This document shows, one piece after another, positions 61,714-64,000 of a stretch of DNA of 64,000 bases. The translations under genes and the position numbers were made by a program. This DNA comes from Helicobacter jaachi (lineage in GTDB: Bacteria > Campylobacterota > Campylobacteria > Campylobacterales > Helicobacteraceae). The stretch covers positions 434,001 through 498,000 of the forward strand of contig NZ_JRPR02000001.1 in assembly GCF_000763135.2 (NCBI RefSeq). The letters run 5' to 3'. The notes beneath the pieces are model-generated. The model searched no databases. It was not told where the DNA came from and saw only the letters and a list, made by a program, of their open reading frames with translations. Within the stretch, counting starts at the first letter, position 1. Each line of letters opens with the position of its first letter.

Positions 61714-63501
61714 ATGTTTCAACGATACTTGATACCTTTGTGCATTATTGCATTAATTTATGTTATTTCTACAAGCGATGCGCTTACAAGCGTGAGTGCT
61801 GGGCTTGCTATTTTGCTTTTTGGTATGCTTAGTCTTGGTAATGGTTTTCGTGCGTTTAATGGCGGATTTTTAGAGAATTTGCTCACCACTTCCACAAATA
61901 CTGCGCTTAAAAGCGTAACCTTTGGCACTATCGCCACAGCCATCATGCAAAGCTCCTCTTTAGTTTCTGTCTTATCCATTTCTTTTGTGTCAGCCTCACT
62001 TTTAAGCTTAGGGCAGGGCATTGGTGTGATTTTTGGCGCAAATTTGGGCAATAGCGCAGGCTCATGGCTCATTGCTGGGGTGAGTGGTATGAAAATTTCT
62101 GCTTTTGCCCTGCCGCTTATCGTAGGCGGCGTGTTATTTAATTTTCAAAATGCTAAATCTGCCAAGGGTGTGGGGCAGATTCTTATTGGAATTGGATTTT
62201 TCTTTTTGGGCGTAAGCTACATTAAGGAGGGATTTGAAGCCTATAAGGAAGTGATTGACTTTTCAAAATATTCTTTGGAGGGCATACGCGGAGTGCTGCT
62301 ATTTGTGGGACTTGGTGCGCTTATGACAGCCATTGTGCAAAGCTCGCATGCCACACTTACTATTATTATTTCTGCCTTTGCTGCTGGGAGTATGACTTAT
62401 GAAAACGCACTAGCAGCCACGCTTGGCACGAGTATAGGTGGCGTGATGACGGCTATAATCGCCTCTCTTAGCACTAATATTGATGGGAAGCGCTTAGCCA
62501 TTGCAAATTGTTTATTCAATTTTGCCATAGCTGCGCTTGTGATTGTGGGGTTTGAGTATTTCATATGGGTGAATAATATGCTAGCTATGCTTATAGGCTT
62601 AGATGAGCATAGTGTGCTGCGTATTGCACTTTTTCATACGCTTTTTAATCTTGTGGGTATTCTCCTTTCCCTGCCTATTATCGATAAGCTTGCCCTATTT
62701 TTGGATAAATATATCACCCAAAAAGATGGGCAAATTGATAAACCTCTCTATGTTAATAATACCATTGTGGAATACCCCGATACATCGCTTATAGCGCTCA
62801 CTCACGAGGTATATCATCTTTATGCCAATGCTTTTGAGCTTATCGCGCATGCGCTTGGATTTTCTAGGGCCGATATTAAAAGTAAAGCAGATATAAATGA
62901 GATTCTAAAAGCGCGTATATGGGCAGAGGAGGATATAGATATTGAAATTTTTTATATTAAAAAAATTAAAGTGCTTTTTAATGCCATACTTGATTTTTCA
63001 ACCAATGTCCAAGCCCACACGCAAGATACTGCTTATATTCATAAATTTTCCTTGCTTACACTTGCTTCGCGCCACATTGTGGAGGCGATTAAAAATATGG
63101 AGCTTTTGCAGCCAAATCTCAAAAAAAATAGCCTCTCCACAAATGAAATACTCTCTAGCCAATATAACGCACTAAGGGCGAATTTGGCGCTGCTTTTGCG
63201 CAGTATTGAGGAGATTATAAATAATACAAATATCCACCCTCAAGAGGCTATTATTAAACTTAAAGCGCAAAAAAAGGCTTTCAAACAAATTGATAAAGAT
63301 TCTATCGTGCATATAGAATCTTTACTAAGCAAAAAAGATATAGGCGTGCCAAGCGGCACTTCACTGCTTAATGCAGTAGGATTTAGCCACAATATCGCCA
63401 AAGAGCTAGCTAGTGCGATTATTAGTATCCAAAAAACATATTTAGAGGAAGAAGAAGCCATAAATACTATAAGCGATAGCGGGAGCATTGATGAGGAGTA
63501 A
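61714..63501 (+). CDS. Na/Pi-cotransporter family protein with PhoU-like domain
   Basis: 595 aa. Two inverted membrane repeats carry the QSS motifs of the Na/phosphate type II family (MQSSSLVSVLSISF near residue 72 and VQSSHATLTIIISAF near 209), eight or more helices in all. Residues from about 375 to the end form a cytoplasmic helical PhoU-like domain. Probably sodium-coupled phosphate uptake or efflux. AATTTGGAGGG before the ATG. It overlaps the start of the next gene by 11 bases. Confidence 0.87.
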   Translation: MFQRYLIPLCIIALIYVISTSDALTSVSAGLAILLFGMLSLGNGFRAFNGGFLENLLTTSTNTALKSVTFGTIATAIMQSSSLVSVLSISFVSASLLSLGQGIGVIFGANLGNSAGSWLIAGVSGMKISAFALPLIVGGVLFNFQNAKSAKGVGQILIGIGFFFLGVSYIKEGFEAYKEVIDFSKYSLEGIRGVLLFVGLGALMTAIVQSSHATLTIIISAFAAGSMTYENALAATLGTSIGGVMTAIIASLSTNIDGKRLAIANCLFNFAIAALVIVGFEYFIWVNNMLAMLIGLDEHSVLRIALFHTLFNLVGILLSLPIIDKLALFLDKYITQKDGQIDKPLYVNNTIVEYPDTSLIALTHEVYHLYANAFELIAHALGFSRADIKSKADINEILKARIWAEEDIDIEIFYIKKIKVLFNAILDFSTNVQAHTQDTAYIHKFSLLTLASRHIVEAIKNMELLQPNLKKNSLSTNEILSSQYNALRANLALLLRSIEEIINNTNIHPQEAIIKLKAQKKAFKQIDKDSIVHIESLLSKKDIGVPSGTSLLNAVGFSHNIAKELASAIISIQKTYLEEEEAINTISDSGSIDEE

Positions 63502-64000
63502 ATACATTATCTTTTTTATCGCTTTTGCTATTGCATTAGTAGTGCTTATACTAGGCATTAGAGCCTATTTATCGGCGCTACCTAAAGAAAACCAAGTAGG
63601 TCAAGCGGTAGTCTTACCAAGCCTAGAGTGGCTTAAGCATAAATACGCCAACGCTAGCCCCAAGCAGTGGGGCGAGCATTTTGAGGGCATTACTTCTCTC
63701 TTGCCAGATAGCCAAACGCCTGTGGTGTATCTTACCTTTGATGCGTGTAGTGGCGCGTATGATAGGGATTTAATCAATTATTTAATTGAGCAGCAAGTAG
63801 AGGCGACTTTATTTATTAATTCGCGCTGGATTGATAAGCATTTGGAGGATTTTTTAATCCTTGCGCAAAATCCGCTTTTTTCTATCCAAAATCACGGCAC
63901 AAAGCATCGCCCATTAAGCGTTAATGGCAAATCTATCTATAACATCAAAGGCACAGATTCTATACAGGGCGTGTATGAGGAGATTATGGATAATGATAGA
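63491..64000 (+). CDS. Polysaccharide deacetylase-like protein, 3' end outside the window
   Basis: 170 codons seen, open at the right edge. N-terminal membrane anchor (YIIFFIAFAIALVVLILGI), then a NodB-type fold: VYLTFDACSGAYDRDLINYL corresponds to motif 1 and IQNHGTKHRPLS to the metal-binding H-x3-H of motif 2. Motif 1 reads TFDAC instead of TFDDG, so one metal-binding Asp is replaced by Ala; some deacetylase subfamilies share this. It starts inside the 3' end of the transporter gene (ATG 63491). Confidence 0.8.
   Translation, partial: MRSKYIIFFIAFAIALVVLILGIRAYLSALPKENQVGQAVVLPSLEWLKHKYANASPKQWGEHFEGITSLLPDSQTPVVYLTFDACSGAYDRDLINYLIEQQVEATLFINSRWIDKHLEDFLILAQNPLFSIQNHGTKHRPLSVNGKSIYNIKGTDSIQGVYEEIMDNDR

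Larger units (their letters stand above)
1..64000. repeat. Interspersed 7-mer AGATTCT/AGAATCT across the window
   Basis: By hand count about 28 copies in the first 10.1 kb (roughly 15 AGAATCT and 13 AGATTCT), where about two would be expected at this base composition. Common extension is T before and A after, giving TAGAATCTA or ATAGATTCTATA. Copies sit between genes and, inside genes, mostly in linkers and tails; nrfA has none in 1.85 kb. Example positions: 79-85, 3398-3404, 3406-3412, 55325-55376. The core contains GANTC. Confidence 0.8.

Noticed and set aside
1-64000. CRISPR array from the many short AGATTCT repeats
   Set aside because: The copies are irregularly spaced, in both orientations, only 7-10 bases long, and lie inside genes; no cas genes.

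Overview
The window reads as a chromosomal segment of an enterohepatic Helicobacter (Campylobacterota). Gene orders familiar from H. pylori are kept (arsR-arsS-hemB; a drug exporter next to ttcA; ftsI-fliE-flgC-flgB; cbpA-hspR-rarA; gyrA, a small secreted protein, flgR; rplY-pth-lptG). Traits absent from H. pylori are present: a periplasmic nitrite reductase (nrfHA), argB, a soluble orphan hydrogenase small subunit and a complete C-P lyase pathway. GyrA has Thr84/Asp88 at the quinolone positions. No rRNA, tRNA, transposase, prophage or CRISPR array was seen.

Layout. 0-2.6 kb: nrfHA on the minus strand behind a perfect FNR-type box. 2.6-7.6 kb: pgeF, then leftward argB, a hypothetical gene, hydA2 and a HypF-like fragment, then a D-2-hydroxyacid dehydrogenase. 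7.6-11 kb: a leftward Tat-signal alcohol dehydrogenase operon under a MerR-type promoter and a divergent NAD(P)-binding protein. 11-18 kb: arsRS-hemB, a structured RNA candidate, a CiaD-like gene, ttcA with a 33-codon membrane microprotein, an MFS exporter and a cyclophilin. 18-24 kb: a paired SMR exporter, a Tat-signal carboxymuconolactone decarboxylase-like protein with the same MerR-type promoter, an arginase-family protein, mdaB and ftsI. 24-34 kb: flagellar rod genes behind a sigma-54-like promoter, metK, an exported 2H phosphoesterase, addA, and the HspR heat-shock cluster. 35-44.6 kb: phnCDE-GHIJKLM plus a single gene joining phnN to phnP. 44.6-64 kb: flgR, gyrA, a LysE exporter preceded by a tiny leader ORF, gltA, rplY-pth-lptG, atpB, a thiE-like gene, an LTA-synthase-like sulfatase with an 11-G tract, trmL, mrp, transporters, and a polysaccharide deacetylase running off the end.

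Three signals go beyond single genes. (1) A 145-149 bp intergenic element occurs in four full copies and two or three partial ones. It is bounded by AGATTCTATA-type sequence and folds into three hairpins whose arms change while pairing is kept. (2) The 7-mer AGATTCT/AGAATCT occurs about once per 360 bp in the first 10 kb, well above expectation, without strand bias, and crowds into protein tails and linkers. (3) The phn operon gives the organism a route to phosphonate phosphorus and encodes a PhnN-PhnP fusion. The poly-G tract in the sulfatase gene is a probable on/off contingency switch for surface modification.

All calls were made by reading sequence only. Family names rest on motif recognition, not on database searches.
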